A stretch of DNA of 15,411 bases from Candidatus Omnitrophota bacterium. Its GTDB lineage: Bacteria > Omnitrophota > Gorgyraeia > JACOVV01. The position numbers and the translations under genes were made by a program. The notes under the pieces were generated by a model. It was not told the DNA's origin. It did no database searches and saw only the letters and a program-made list of their open reading frames with translations. Within the stretch, counting starts at the first letter, position 1; each line of letters opens with the position of its first letter. The DNA lies in the NCBI GenBank assembly GCA_023248175.1, contig JAHFFC010000009.1, positions 1-15,411 of the forward strand. Reading direction: 5' to 3'. Shown here one piece after another: positions 5,163-12,643 of the stretch.

Positions 5163-5591
5163 ATGTGTGACTGGCTAAAAAAGACAAACGGTGGTGTTGG
5201 ATTTCTTTTTCTAAGGCTTGCTCTGGGGATCATGTTTACAGCTCATGGATCGCAGAAGTTATTCGGAGCTTTTGGCGGGCATGGTATTCAGGAGTTTGCT
5301 GGCTCTTTGCAGCAAATGGGGATACCTTATCCGCAAATAAGCGCCTACTTGGCAGGGGGTTCGGAGTTCTTCGGAGGAATTCTGCTAATCTTGGGACTCT
5401 GCACTCGTGTTGCCTCTGTTTTTCTGTTGATTACCATGCTGGTGGCTATTTTCAAAGTTCATCTGCCTGGCGGATTTTTCGCTCCGGCGGGCTTTGAATA
5501 TCCTTTTGTCATTGCAGGGGGGCTGCTATTGCTGCTGATTGAAGGAGCCGGTTGTTGTTCAGTAGATCAAAAGTGCGCGAATAAAAAATGA
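5163..5591 (+). CDS. DoxX-family integral membrane protein (142 aa)
   Basis: The opening GVGFLFLRLALGIMFTAHGSQKLFGAFGGHG is typical of the DoxX/DoxD-like family (GFLFLRLALGIMFTAHG, then QKLFG). About four hydrophobic segments follow, including AYLAGGSEFFGGILLILGL and a middle VFLLITMLVAIF. The C-terminus carries two adjacent cysteines (AGCCSVD). DoxX-like proteins are inner-membrane proteins linked to thiosulfate:quinone oxidation in some archaea and to redox homeostasis elsewhere; the role here cannot be told. I chose ATG 5163 because AAAGGGGGG (5148-5156) precedes it by 6 bases. An upstream in-frame TTG at 5112 coincides with the -35 box. Its stop overlaps the next ATG (ATGA), tying it to the pseudopilin operon. 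Confidence 0.85.
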   Translation: MCDWLKKTNGGVGFLFLRLALGIMFTAHGSQKLFGAFGGHGIQEFAGSLQQMGIPYPQISAYLAGGSEFFGGILLILGLCTRVASVFLLITMLVAIFKVHLPGGFFAPAGFEYPFVIAGGLLLLLIEGAGCCSVDQKCANKK

Positions 5592-6070
5592 AGCGCGGTT
5601 TTACTTTGATCGAAGCAGTCATGGTGATTGCTATTCTTGGAATCCTCGCCTACGTCTCGGCGGTGAGCTTTACGCCTGCTCTCTCCTATAAGAAAGCCGC
5701 CGCGGCAGCCAAGATTCGGTCAGATATCCAATACGCCCAATCATTGGCAATGATGACTCGCCAGACCTGCGGAGTGACTTTTTCTGGAAATACTTACACC
5801 GTTTTTGAAAATAGCAGTACCTCCGACCCTGCAGTGGATCCTGTGACACAACAGGACTACACCGTGACCATGAACAGCGGCGACTATGCAGGCGTAACGA
5901 TCAGCACTAATTTCGGAGGGACGAGTGTTATTCAATTTGACCGGGAAGGAACTCCCACGGATGGCAGTGGTAGTGCTTTGCCATCGGCTGAGTCGAGCAG
6001 GAGAGTGACGGTCGGCGGCGACGTCTATGTGGTGGTGGCGCAAAATACAGGGAGGGTGTCGGTGCAATGA
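5588..6070 (+). CDS. FimT/GspH-like type IV pseudopilin (160 aa)
   Basis: The prepilin N-terminus is MKRG/FTLIEAVMVIAILGIL: a short basic leader cleaved after G4, F+1, and E+5 (residue 9), then a hydrophobic helix that forms the pilus core and membrane anchor. Residues about 37-52 (AAAAKIRSDIQYAQSLAMMTRQ) match the FimT/GspH helix, which continues into a beta-rich globular domain ending VYVVVAQNTGRVSVQ. It is processed and methylated by a prepilin peptidase encoded elsewhere. Minor pseudopilins of this type prime assembly of type IV pili or type II secretion pseudopili; FimT-type subunits can also bind DNA. It overlaps DoxX by 4 bases and the next gene by 4 bases. Confidence 0.88.
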   Translation: MKRGFTLIEAVMVIAILGILAYVSAVSFTPALSYKKAAAAAKIRSDIQYAQSLAMMTRQTCGVTFSGNTYTVFENSSTSDPAVDPVTQQDYTVTMNSGDYAGVTISTNFGGTSVIQFDREGTPTDGSGSALPSAESSRRVTVGGDVYVVVAQNTGRVSVQ

Positions 6071-6477
6071 GGCAGAAAAAGGGCATGACTCTCATCGAAC
6101 TCGTCATTGCCATCGCCGTGATCGCTGTACTCTTTCCAGTGATGATCTCGGCATTATTCAATCCAGTCGCCAATGCCGTTTGGGGGGACCAGATGGTTCA
6201 AGCCATGGCACTGGTTCAAGAGAAGATAGAAGAGATCTATGCGACCAAGGCAAACAGTTCTGCTTCCTTAGGGTACAGCTATATTACTTCTTCTAACTAC
6301 CCTGCTGAGAATCCGGTGAGCGGCTTTACCCCATTTAATAGAAGTATCTCTATTACAGAAGTCTCAGGAACGGATTTGAGCACTACTTCCTCTGGATCTG
6401 GATTCAAAAAAGTAGTGGTGACCGTCTCATGGAGTGGAGGGAATGTACAATTAACTGGAGTAGTGGGGAATTACTGA
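6067..6477 (+). CDS. PilV/GspI-like type IV pseudopilin (136 aa)
   Basis: The leader MRQKKG is followed by MTLIELVIAIAVIAVLFPVM, with G6 as the cleavage site, M+1 and E+5 (E11). A helix rich in Q and E (MVQAMALVQEKIEEIYATKA, about 38-57) resembles the AxxLAxxKMEEL region of PilV and GspI minor pilins. The globular part (60-136) is Ser/Thr-rich and ends in beta strands (KKVVVTVSWSGGNVQLTGVV). It is short for a PilV. ATGA overlap with the previous gene and TGATG with the next indicate translational coupling within a minor-pilin operon. Confidence 0.85.
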   Translation: MRQKKGMTLIELVIAIAVIAVLFPVMISALFNPVANAVWGDQMVQAMALVQEKIEEIYATKANSSASLGYSYITSSNYPAENPVSGFTPFNRSISITEVSGTDLSTTSSGSGFKKVVVTVSWSGGNVQLTGVVGNY

Positions 6478-7013
6478 TGAGGTCGAAGGTGGAAGGTCGA
6501 AGGTGGAAGGTGGAAGGTTTTACTCTCATCGAACTGGTGATGGTGATCGCCATCTTATCCGTTATCGGCGTTTTTGGTTCTCAGATGTTTTTAGAAACAA
6601 CAGAGATTTTTCTGGAAGCCCGAAATCGTCGGGATGTCGTCCAAGAAGCGCGCTATGCCATTGAACGAATGAATCGTGAAATTCGTGAGGATATTGACTC
6701 GACCTCTGATGTCACCGCATTTACCTCTTCAACCTTTACTTATACTGATCCCAGTTCTACCAGTATATCGTTTACTAAATCGGGGAGTGATCTTTTACGC
6801 AATTCCGATGTGTTGGCAGGTAATGTTTCTGCGTTAACGTTTACGTATCTAAAAGCCGACGGAACCACCGCCTCAGCGACTAGCGACATTTGGCGAATTA
6901 AAGTTTCCTTAACCATCGCTAAAGGAAATGAAACGATCACTCTGCAAACACAAGTTTTCCCAAGGAATCTCTACAATGATATTGCCGGATTTGCGGGTTG
7001 GGCGGAGTCTTAA
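6477..7013 (+). CDS. PilW/GspJ-like type IV pseudopilin with repeat-encoded leader (178 aa)
   Basis: The start ATG 6477 overlaps the preceding stop (TGATG). The leader MRSKVEGRRWKVEG ends at G14, followed by FTLIELVMVIAILSVIGVFG with E+5 at residue 19. The helix continues with EARNRRDVVQEARYAIERMNREIREDI, the typical PilW/GspJ region, then a beta-rich domain. Almost all leader codons are encoded by five 7-base repeats (6481-6515), so the leader is basic but repetitive. Because 7 is not a multiple of 3, loss or gain of one unit would shift the frame between start codon and pilin. It probably acts with the other minor pilins at the pilus or pseudopilus tip. The stop TAA overlaps the start of the second heptad repeat. 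Confidence 0.87.
   Translation: MRSKVEGRRWKVEGFTLIELVMVIAILSVIGVFGSQMFLETTEIFLEARNRRDVVQEARYAIERMNREIREDIDSTSDVTAFTSSTFTYTDPSSTSISFTKSGSDLLRNSDVLAGNVSALTFTYLKADGTTASATSDIWRIKVSLTIAKGNETITLQTQVFPRNLYNDIAGFAGWAES
6481..6518 (+). repeat. Heptanucleotide tandem repeat in pseudopilin leader
   Basis: There are five direct 7-base units: GGTCGAA, GGTGGAA, GGTCGAA, GGTGGAA and GGTGGAA, then a partial GGT. They lie between the start codon and the prepilin cleavage site of the PilW-like gene. Heptanucleotide arrays of this kind resemble the short tandemly repeated repetitive (STRR) elements of cyanobacteria. Confidence 0.9.
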
Positions 7014-7818
7014 AACTAGAAACTGGAAACTGGAAGCAGGAAGCAGGAATCTGAAGAATTCCTCTAGATCATGCCTCATGTTTCATGCTTCTTGCTTCCA
7101 GTCAAATAACGGCCTCAGCAGTATCACCATCCTCCTTCTCATGGTCTTCCTTGCGATCACTGGTCGGGTGATTGTTTCCATGGTAGATGCCGGCCACCAA
7201 AGTTACTCAGCCCATTTAGAATCCACCCAGGCCCTTTACGTGGCAGAGGGAGGATTGGAATGGGTTAGTAGAGCGTTGACATATGTTTCAGGAAGTGCTA
7301 ACGCTACCTCGAGTGGGCAGCGGCTTTTCTTTGATGTGACAAACAATTCTGGGGGAACACTGACCGTAACAGGGTTGACTGCCTCTTGGACATGGTCGGT
7401 ACCACCCTCTGATACAACTCAATTCTACGAAACTGTCCATATTAATGGAGGAAGTTATCATAATGATACTGTCTGGAGCTATACTTCTGCAGGAAATAGC
7501 CGTGCTGGCAATGGCGAGGCGATTACCTTTAACACGGGTCCAGTAGTCAATTTGACCAATGCAACCACCTACACTTTCTCGCTTTTTAATTTTAAAAATG
7601 ACGAGACAGGTTCAACTACCAAAGGAGACATGACCAACTCTATTGTCCGAGTTGCATTTGTTTTTACACCCAATTCTATCACCGTTGGAAGGGGCTCTTT
7701 TTCGATTTCTGTTCCAGCGGTCTCTTCTGGGAGTGATGCGATTTATATTTCAACAGCTAGTGTCGGTAGCGCCTCTAGGAGGCTCCAACGAGCCTCACTA
7801 GTGCGCCCTACTTTCTAG
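6976..7818 (+). CDS. PilX-like pilus-associated protein with unusual N-terminal extension (280 aa)
   Basis: The hydrophobic segment after NNG (LSSITILLLMVFLAITGRVIVSM, here residues 47-69) and the following QALYVAEGGLEWVSRAL (helix with the AEGGLE motif) are characteristic of PilX_N-type minor pilus proteins. Cleavage would be after G46. Position +5 is Thr (T51), not Glu, as in tip subunits such as GspK that lack Glu5. The rest is a large Ser/Thr/Asn-rich beta domain. The proper start is uncertain. ATG 6976 has AAGGA nine bases upstream and gives a 46-residue leader. ATG 7078 gives a 12-residue leader but has no Shine-Dalgarno. The leader-coding stretch is composed of 7-base repeats (7013-7103). 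It is the last gene of the pseudopilin operon. Confidence 0.75.
   Translation: MILPDLRVGRSLKTRNWKLEAGSRNLKNSSRSCLMFHASCFQSNNGLSSITILLLMVFLAITGRVIVSMVDAGHQSYSAHLESTQALYVAEGGLEWVSRALTYVSGSANATSSGQRLFFDVTNNSGGTLTVTGLTASWTWSVPPSDTTQFYETVHINGGSYHNDTVWSYTSAGNSRAGNGEAITFNTGPVVNLTNATTYTFSLFNFKNDETGSTTKGDMTNSIVRVAFVFTPNSITVGRGSFSISVPAVSSGSDAIYISTASVGSASRRLQRASLVRPTF
7013..7103. repeat. Two heptad-repeat arms forming an inverted repeat inside the PilX-like gene
   Basis: The left arm reads AAACTAG, AAACTGG, AAACTGG, AAGCAGG, AAGCAGG, AATCTGA (7013-7054). The right arm reads TCATGCC, TCATGTT, TCATGCT, TCTTGCT, TCCAGTC (7069-7103). Bases 7029-7048 and 7083-7102 are inverted copies matching at 18 of 20 positions. 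The element spans the PilW-like stop and the N-terminal coding part of the PilX-like gene, as if inserted there. Confidence 0.85.
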
Positions 7819-7845
7819 CAATATTTGGTTTCTGTCGTAATGCTT

Positions 7846-7922
7846 CAGTCATCAGTGGTCAGTCATAAGTCATAAGTCGTCAGTCGTCAGTAACAACTGA
7901 CGACTGACCCCTGACGACTGAA
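7846..7922. repeat. Large heptad-periodic hairpin between pseudopilin operon and polA
   Basis: Eleven consecutive 7-base units run through both arms: CAGTCAT, CAGTGGT, CAGTCAT, AAGTCAT, AAGTCGT, CAGTCGT, CAGTAAC, AACTGAC, GACTGAC, CCCTGAC, GACTGAA. A perfect 13-bp stem (7879-7891 with 7896-7908) has a 4-base loop, with further imperfect pairing outside. No T-run follows. It fills most of the gap after the PilX-like gene and may act as a barrier or RNA 3'-end stabiliser. Confidence 0.9.
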
Positions 7923-7948
7923 TAGTTACTGTCTGCAAAAACTTAAGC

Positions 7949-7978
7949 TTGACAAAGGGGAGTAGTTCAAGGTACACT
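7949..7978 (+). promoter_or_regulatory. Sigma70-type promoter of the polA operon
   Basis: A consensus TTGACA (7949-7954) and TACACT (7973-7978) are separated by 18 bases. The predicted start near 7985 leaves a leader of about 87 bases before polA. The leader shows no clear hairpin or upstream reading frame, and no strong Shine-Dalgarno sequence. Confidence 0.7.
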
Positions 7979-8071
7979 ACCATTGAAGTTAAAAATTTTG
8001 AGATGGAATAACTCGCCTTTTGTTTCTTTAATAATCCTTGCAAGTAAAATTTGATGTCACCAACCTAATTC

Positions 8072-10639
8072 ATGTCTCAACGGTTGTTCTTAATTGACGG
8101 AAACTCATTTTGTTACCGGGCGTTCTATGCTATTCCACCGTTCTTTAATTCCAAAGGGGAGCCGACCCACGCGGTTTACGGCTTTTTGATGATGCTCAAA
8201 AAAATTCTGGAATCCGAGGAGCCGGAATACCTGGGGGTTGCCTTTGATATGAAGGGGCCAACACTCCGGCACCAAAAATACGACCAGTATAAGATTCACC
8301 GTAAACCGATGCCGGACGATCTGATCTGTCAGCTCCCCTGGATTAAAAAGGTGTTAGAGGCTTATCAAATTCCAATGTTGGAAAAGCAGGGTTTCGAGGC
8401 AGATGACATTTTGGGAACTGTGGCGAAGAAATTCGGCAAAAAAGAGATGGATGTTTTCTTGGTTACAGGGGATAAGGACGCGCTTCAGCTGGTGAACGAT
8501 CATGTCTTTGTCTATAACACCCATCAAAACGGGGTGATTTACGATGCCGCCAAGGTAAAGGAAAAGTTTCAGGTGGAGCCCAAACAGGTTCCCGATTTGA
8601 TGGCACTAATGGGGGACTCTTCGGATAACATCCCCGGTGTTTTCGGAATCGGCCCAAAAGGGGCGGCCCAGATCATTCAGGAGTTTAAAACGATAGAGAA
8701 TCTTCTGCAAAATTTAGAATCGATTCGTAACGAAAACCGCCGCCGTCTTCTTGAGGGGAACATTGAGCAGATTCGGCTGAGCAAGGAGCTGGCCGTGATT
8801 GACTGCGATATGGATTTGGCATTGGATTTGGAGGCGTTTAGATTGAAGGAACCAGATGAGAGTCAGTTGACGGAAATTTTTAAGGAGCTTGAATTCCGGA
8901 GCCTCTTAAAGGAACTTCCTACTAAAACATCCGTTTGGAAAACCCAATACACTTTTACATCTCAAAAAAAAGAAACGGATGAGATCCTCAAAGCGGTTGA
9001 GAAGCAGGAACTTTTTTCCCTGGAGTTCGCGAAAAATGAGAATGGAGAGTTTTTAGGAGTGGCTTTCTCCTGGAAAGAGGGGACTGCTTGCTTTATTCCA
9101 AGAGAATTTTGGAATGAGAAGTTACTGGTTTTATTGGGGGATCCAAAAAAGAGGAAGATTGTCCATGATTTTAAAGAGAAAAAGGTCAAGCTTCATTTTC
9201 AGGGGATGGCGTTGGAGGGTTTAAAATCCGACACGATGCTTATTTCTTATCTCCTGAATCCTTCCAGGACAGATCATGAACTGGGAGACTTGGCGTTAGA
9301 ATACTTGCAACATCGCATTGCCCTGCCTGAAGGGAGAGAGAACTGCTGTGAAGCGAGTGATACGGTCCTCCGACTGTATCATTTTTTGAAGGGTCAAATT
9401 CAGGAACGGGATCAAAAGAAATTATTGGAAGAAATAGAAATCCCACTGGTGGATGTTTTAGCCCGGATGGAAATCCACGGAGTGAAGGTGGATACTGAAG
9501 TGCTTCAAGGACTTTCAAAAGAAATGGAGAAACAGCTCGAGCGGCTGACCAGCGATATTTACGAAATCGCCGGCTGTGAGTTTAACATCCATTCTCCAAA
9601 ACAGCTCGGTGAAGTCCTCTTTGATCGTTTGAAACTGCCGATCGTTAAAAGGACCAAGACCGGTATTTCCACCGATGTGGAAGTTTTGGAAAAATTGTCA
9701 CTGCACCATGCGCTTCCAAAATCAATTTTAGAGTTTAGAGAGCTCTCCAAATTAAAATCAACCTATATTGATGCCCTTCCCAAATTGATCCACTCCAATA
9801 CGGGACGGATTCATACCTCGTATAACCAGGCGGTTACGGCGACGGGGCGCCTTTCCAGCAGCAATCCGAACTTGCAGAACATTCCGATCCGGACGGAGAT
9901 CGGCAGGCAGATTAGAGGAGCTTTTGTGGCTCCTGATAAAAAATGGTTACTCCTTTCAGCAGATTATTCACAGATAGAGTTAAGGATTCTTGCCGAGTTC
10001 TCAAGAGACGAAGTTTTACTGCAGGCCTTTAAGGAGAATCGTGATATTCATGCTTACACCGCTTCGTTGATCCTTAATATTCCTGAAGATAAGGTGACAC
10101 AAGAAATGAGGCGAATCGCCAAAAGTGTGAATTTCGGGATTCTCTATGGAATGAGCCCCTTCGGTCTTTCCAAAGATATCGGCATCGGGCCTGCCGAGGC
10201 AAAAGAGTTTATTGATGCCTACTTCAAACGCTATCCAAAGGTGCGGATTTTTTTGGATACCAAGATCGAGCAGGCAAAGCGGGATGGATTTGTGACGACT
10301 CTGTTTAACCGTCGACGCTACATTCCGGAGATTCACAGCAGTGAGAATAATCTTCGCTCTTTCGCGGAGCGGGTCGCGCTGAATGCCCCCCTTCAAGGGA
10401 CGGCCAGCGATTTAATGAAACTGGCAATGGTGTCTCTTGACAAGAAAATCGCGGCGAGAGAGGAATCGGTCGCGATGATTCTGCAAGTTCACGACGAACT
10501 TGTTTTTGAAGTCCGAAAGGAAAAGGTAGAGTGGCTGGTCAGTATCGTGAAAGAGTGCATGGAGAATGGGGTCCAATGGGAAGTTCCGATCGTTGTGGAT
10601 ATCAAAATAGGACCCAATTGGCTTGAGATGGTGGGATGA
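8072..10639 (+). CDS. polA: DNA polymerase I (855 aa)
   Basis: This enzyme fills gaps and removes RNA primers in replication and repair. The 5'-3' exonuclease domain (1-285) has FLIDGNS (6-12), E109-A-D-D112, TGDKD (132-136) and GDSSDNIPG (181-189). The polymerase domain (about 445-855) has motif A with D631 in SADYSQIELR, motif B from R680 to G693 with K684, F688 and Y692, and motif C QVHDE (805-809). The middle 3'-5' exonuclease domain looks inactive: the DxE motif reads FSLEF (S316 for Asp, E318 kept), and the second motif HDFKEK (365-370) has lost its Asp; only D430 remains. Many bacterial Pol I enzymes lack proofreading like this. An in-frame stop at 8066 limits the start to ATG 8072 or later. 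It overlaps glgA by 4 bases (ATGA). Confidence 0.97.
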   Translation: MSQRLFLIDGNSFCYRAFYAIPPFFNSKGEPTHAVYGFLMMLKKILESEEPEYLGVAFDMKGPTLRHQKYDQYKIHRKPMPDDLICQLPWIKKVLEAYQIPMLEKQGFEADDILGTVAKKFGKKEMDVFLVTGDKDALQLVNDHVFVYNTHQNGVIYDAAKVKEKFQVEPKQVPDLMALMGDSSDNIPGVFGIGPKGAAQIIQEFKTIENLLQNLESIRNENRRRLLEGNIEQIRLSKELAVIDCDMDLALDLEAFRLKEPDESQLTEIFKELEFRSLLKELPTKTSVWKTQYTFTSQKKETDEILKAVEKQELFSLEFAKNENGEFLGVAFSWKEGTACFIPREFWNEKLLVLLGDPKKRKIVHDFKEKKVKLHFQGMALEGLKSDTMLISYLLNPSRTDHELGDLALEYLQHRIALPEGRENCCEASDTVLRLYHFLKGQIQERDQKKLLEEIEIPLVDVLARMEIHGVKVDTEVLQGLSKEMEKQLERLTSDIYEIAGCEFNIHSPKQLGEVLFDRLKLPIVKRTKTGISTDVEVLEKLSLHHALPKSILEFRELSKLKSTYIDALPKLIHSNTGRIHTSYNQAVTATGRLSSSNPNLQNIPIRTEIGRQIRGAFVAPDKKWLLLSADYSQIELRILAEFSRDEVLLQAFKENRDIHAYTASLILNIPEDKVTQEMRRIAKSVNFGILYGMSPFGLSKDIGIGPAEAKEFIDAYFKRYPKVRIFLDTKIEQAKRDGFVTTLFNRRRYIPEIHSSENNLRSFAERVALNAPLQGTASDLMKLAMVSLDKKIAAREESVAMILQVHDELVFEVRKEKVEWLVSIVKECMENGVQWEVPIVVDIKIGPNWLEMVG

Positions 10640-12012
10640 AAATCGCGTTCTTTTCCAGTGAGGTGGCTCCTTTTGCCAAGACGGGAGGATTGGCTGATGT
10701 AGCGGGATCTTTACCCATCGCGTTAGAGACAGAAGGGGTGGAAGTAGTGATACTGGCGCCGATGTATCAGACTCTTTCTATCAAAGAGAACCCGACTACC
10801 ATTGGAGAAAAGACCAAAGTCTACTGGATCGAACATCCCAGTTATTTTTCCCGTGAAGGGCTTTATGGGGATCGCTTCGGCGATTATTCGGATAATCTGG
10901 ATCGGTTCAGTTATTTCTGTCGTCAATCGTTAGAATCATTAAAAAGAATTCAATTTAAACCGGATCTGGTTCATTGCCATGATTGGCAGACGGCTCTGGC
11001 TCCCGTTTATTTAAAAACTTTGTACCGGGCCGATCCGTTTTTCCATCGGACAAAGGCAGTTTTAACGATTCACAACATGGCATACCAGGGGATTTTCCAA
11101 AGCGGAGAATTCTCAAAAGTCGGAATTGGATCAGAATGGTTCATGGTAGAAGGACTGGAATTCTTTGGAAAAGTAAATTTACTAAAAGGGGGAATTCAGT
11201 TTGCCGATGCTGTGACTACGGTAAGTCCTACTTATGCTCAAGAAATCCAAACTCCAGAACATGGGTTTGGATTAGACGGTGTTTTGAACGGACAAAAGCG
11301 GCAGGTGATTGGGATTTTGAACGGTTTGGATCATCAGCAATGGAATCCGGAAACAGATCCACATCTTATTCAGAATTATAGTACCGCGACCCTTGATAAA
11401 AAGATAGAAAATAAACTGGATCTGCAGGAAAAGGGAGGATTGGGTGTTGACAAAGAAATCCCTTTGATCGGGATGGTTTCTCGTCTGGCAGATCAAAAGG
11501 GGCTTGAGTTAGTGGCGGAAATGATCAGGGATCTTTGTTCAAAGTTAGGGCAGTTTATCCTGCTGGGGACCGGCGATAATGTTTATCACACCCTCTTTGA
11601 AAAAATTCACAAGAAGTTCGATAAAACCGCCGCGATTTATTTGAAATTTGACGCAGCGTTAGCCCAAAAAATTTACGCCGGAGCTGATTTCTTCCTCATT
11701 CCGTCTCGCTACGAACCTTGCGGCCTGGGGCAGATGATCGCCCTGCGCTACGGAACGATTCCAATCGTTCGCAGAACCGGAGGTCTGGCAGACACCGTAA
11801 AAGATTGTGACCAAACACCAGACGGAAACGGTTTTGTGTTTGAGGAATATTCTTCAAAAGCGTTGTATCAGGCGGTTGAGAGGGGAATCAAGGCATTTCA
11901 AAACAAAGAGAGATGGAAGAAATTAGTCCAAAGGGCCATGGAGTGTGATTTTTCGTGGAGAATCTCAGCGAAAAAATATGTCAAGTTATACGAAAGGGTA
12001 ATAGCTGATTGA
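10636..12012 (+). CDS. glgA: Glycogen (starch) synthase, ADP-glucose type, GT5 (458 aa)
   Basis: GlgA elongates alpha-1,4-glucan chains from ADP-glucose. The N-terminus MKIAFFSSEVAPFAKTGGLADVAGSLP contains the K15-T-G-G nucleotide-sugar binding loop (AKTGGLADVAG). HCHDWQTAL (about 113-121) and the TIHNMAYQGIF segment are typical of GT5. The C-terminal GT-B domain begins near IPLIGMVSRLADQKG and carries SRYEPCGLGQ (357-366) and RRTGGLADTV, the donor-binding region with the conserved Glu. Slightly shorter than the E. coli enzyme but complete. It starts within the polA stop (ATGA), so it is co-translated with polA. Its place among information-processing genes is an operon arrangement rather than a glycogen cluster: no glgB, glgC or glgP is nearby. 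Confidence 0.96.
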   Translation: MKIAFFSSEVAPFAKTGGLADVAGSLPIALETEGVEVVILAPMYQTLSIKENPTTIGEKTKVYWIEHPSYFSREGLYGDRFGDYSDNLDRFSYFCRQSLESLKRIQFKPDLVHCHDWQTALAPVYLKTLYRADPFFHRTKAVLTIHNMAYQGIFQSGEFSKVGIGSEWFMVEGLEFFGKVNLLKGGIQFADAVTTVSPTYAQEIQTPEHGFGLDGVLNGQKRQVIGILNGLDHQQWNPETDPHLIQNYSTATLDKKIENKLDLQEKGGLGVDKEIPLIGMVSRLADQKGLELVAEMIRDLCSKLGQFILLGTGDNVYHTLFEKIHKKFDKTAAIYLKFDAALAQKIYAGADFFLIPSRYEPCGLGQMIALRYGTIPIVRRTGGLADTVKDCDQTPDGNGFVFEEYSSKALYQAVERGIKAFQNKERWKKLVQRAMECDFSWRISAKKYVKLYERVIAD

Positions 12013-12032
12013 TCTCTCGAACAGGTGATGGG

Positions 12033-12629
12033 ATGATTATTGGAGTGACGGGTGGACTGAGTACCGGCAAAAGCACGGTGGCAAGTTTTCTGGCTGTTGC
12101 GTTTGGGGCGGTAGTACTGGATGCCGATAAAATAGCCCATGAGTATACAGAACCTGGGAAGTGCGCTTACGAAATGATTGTGAGGGTTTTCGGAAATTCT
12201 ATTCTTGGAGAGGAGCGACGGATTGACCGTCAGCTTCTTGGCAGGATCGTATTCTCCGACTCAAAAAAATTACAGCGGCTCAATCAGATTATTCATCCTT
12301 ACGTGAAACAGAAATTTAAGGAAGCAACAGTAAGGATTTTAAGGGAAAATTCACGTTCACTCATCGTTTTTGATGTCCCTCTTTTAGTCGAAAGCGGAAT
12401 GACGGGTGATGTGGATGTGTTGGTTGTCGTCACAACAACTGTTAAAAAACAAATTGAAAGGGCAATGGAACGTTTTGGTTTTACCAAACAGGAGGCGTTG
12501 CGAAGGATTAAAGCTCAGCTCCCCTTGCAAGAGAAAACTAGACGGGCTGATTTTGTCATTTCAACATCGGGGACTCTCGATGAAACAAAGGAGCAGGTGG
12601 AAAAGCTATGCCAGAAACTAAATCAATAG
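12033..12629 (+). CDS. coaE: Dephospho-CoA kinase (198 aa)
   Basis: CoaE phosphorylates the 3'-OH of the ribose of dephospho-CoA, the last step of coenzyme A synthesis. The Walker A loop GGLSTGKST (7-15) follows the first beta strand [23 protein letters not shown] and the lid-region [25 protein letters not shown] are family signatures. I chose ATG 12033 because AGGTG (12023-12027) precedes it and MIIGVTGG is the standard N-terminus; a TTG at 12009 overlapping the glgA stop would add eight residues. The gap to glgA is 20 bases and to rho 14 bases. Confidence 0.95.
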   Translation: MIIGVTGGLSTGKSTVASFLAVAFGAVVLDADKIAHEYTEPGKCAYEMIVRVFGNSILGEERRIDRQLLGRIVFSDSKKLQRLNQIIHPYVKQKFKEATVRILRENSRSLIVFDVPLLVESGMTGDVDVLVVVTTTVKKQIERAMERFGFTKQEALRRIKAQLPLQEKTRRADFVISTSGTLDETKEQVEKLCQKLNQ

Positions 12630-12643
12630 GAGGAGAAACACAT

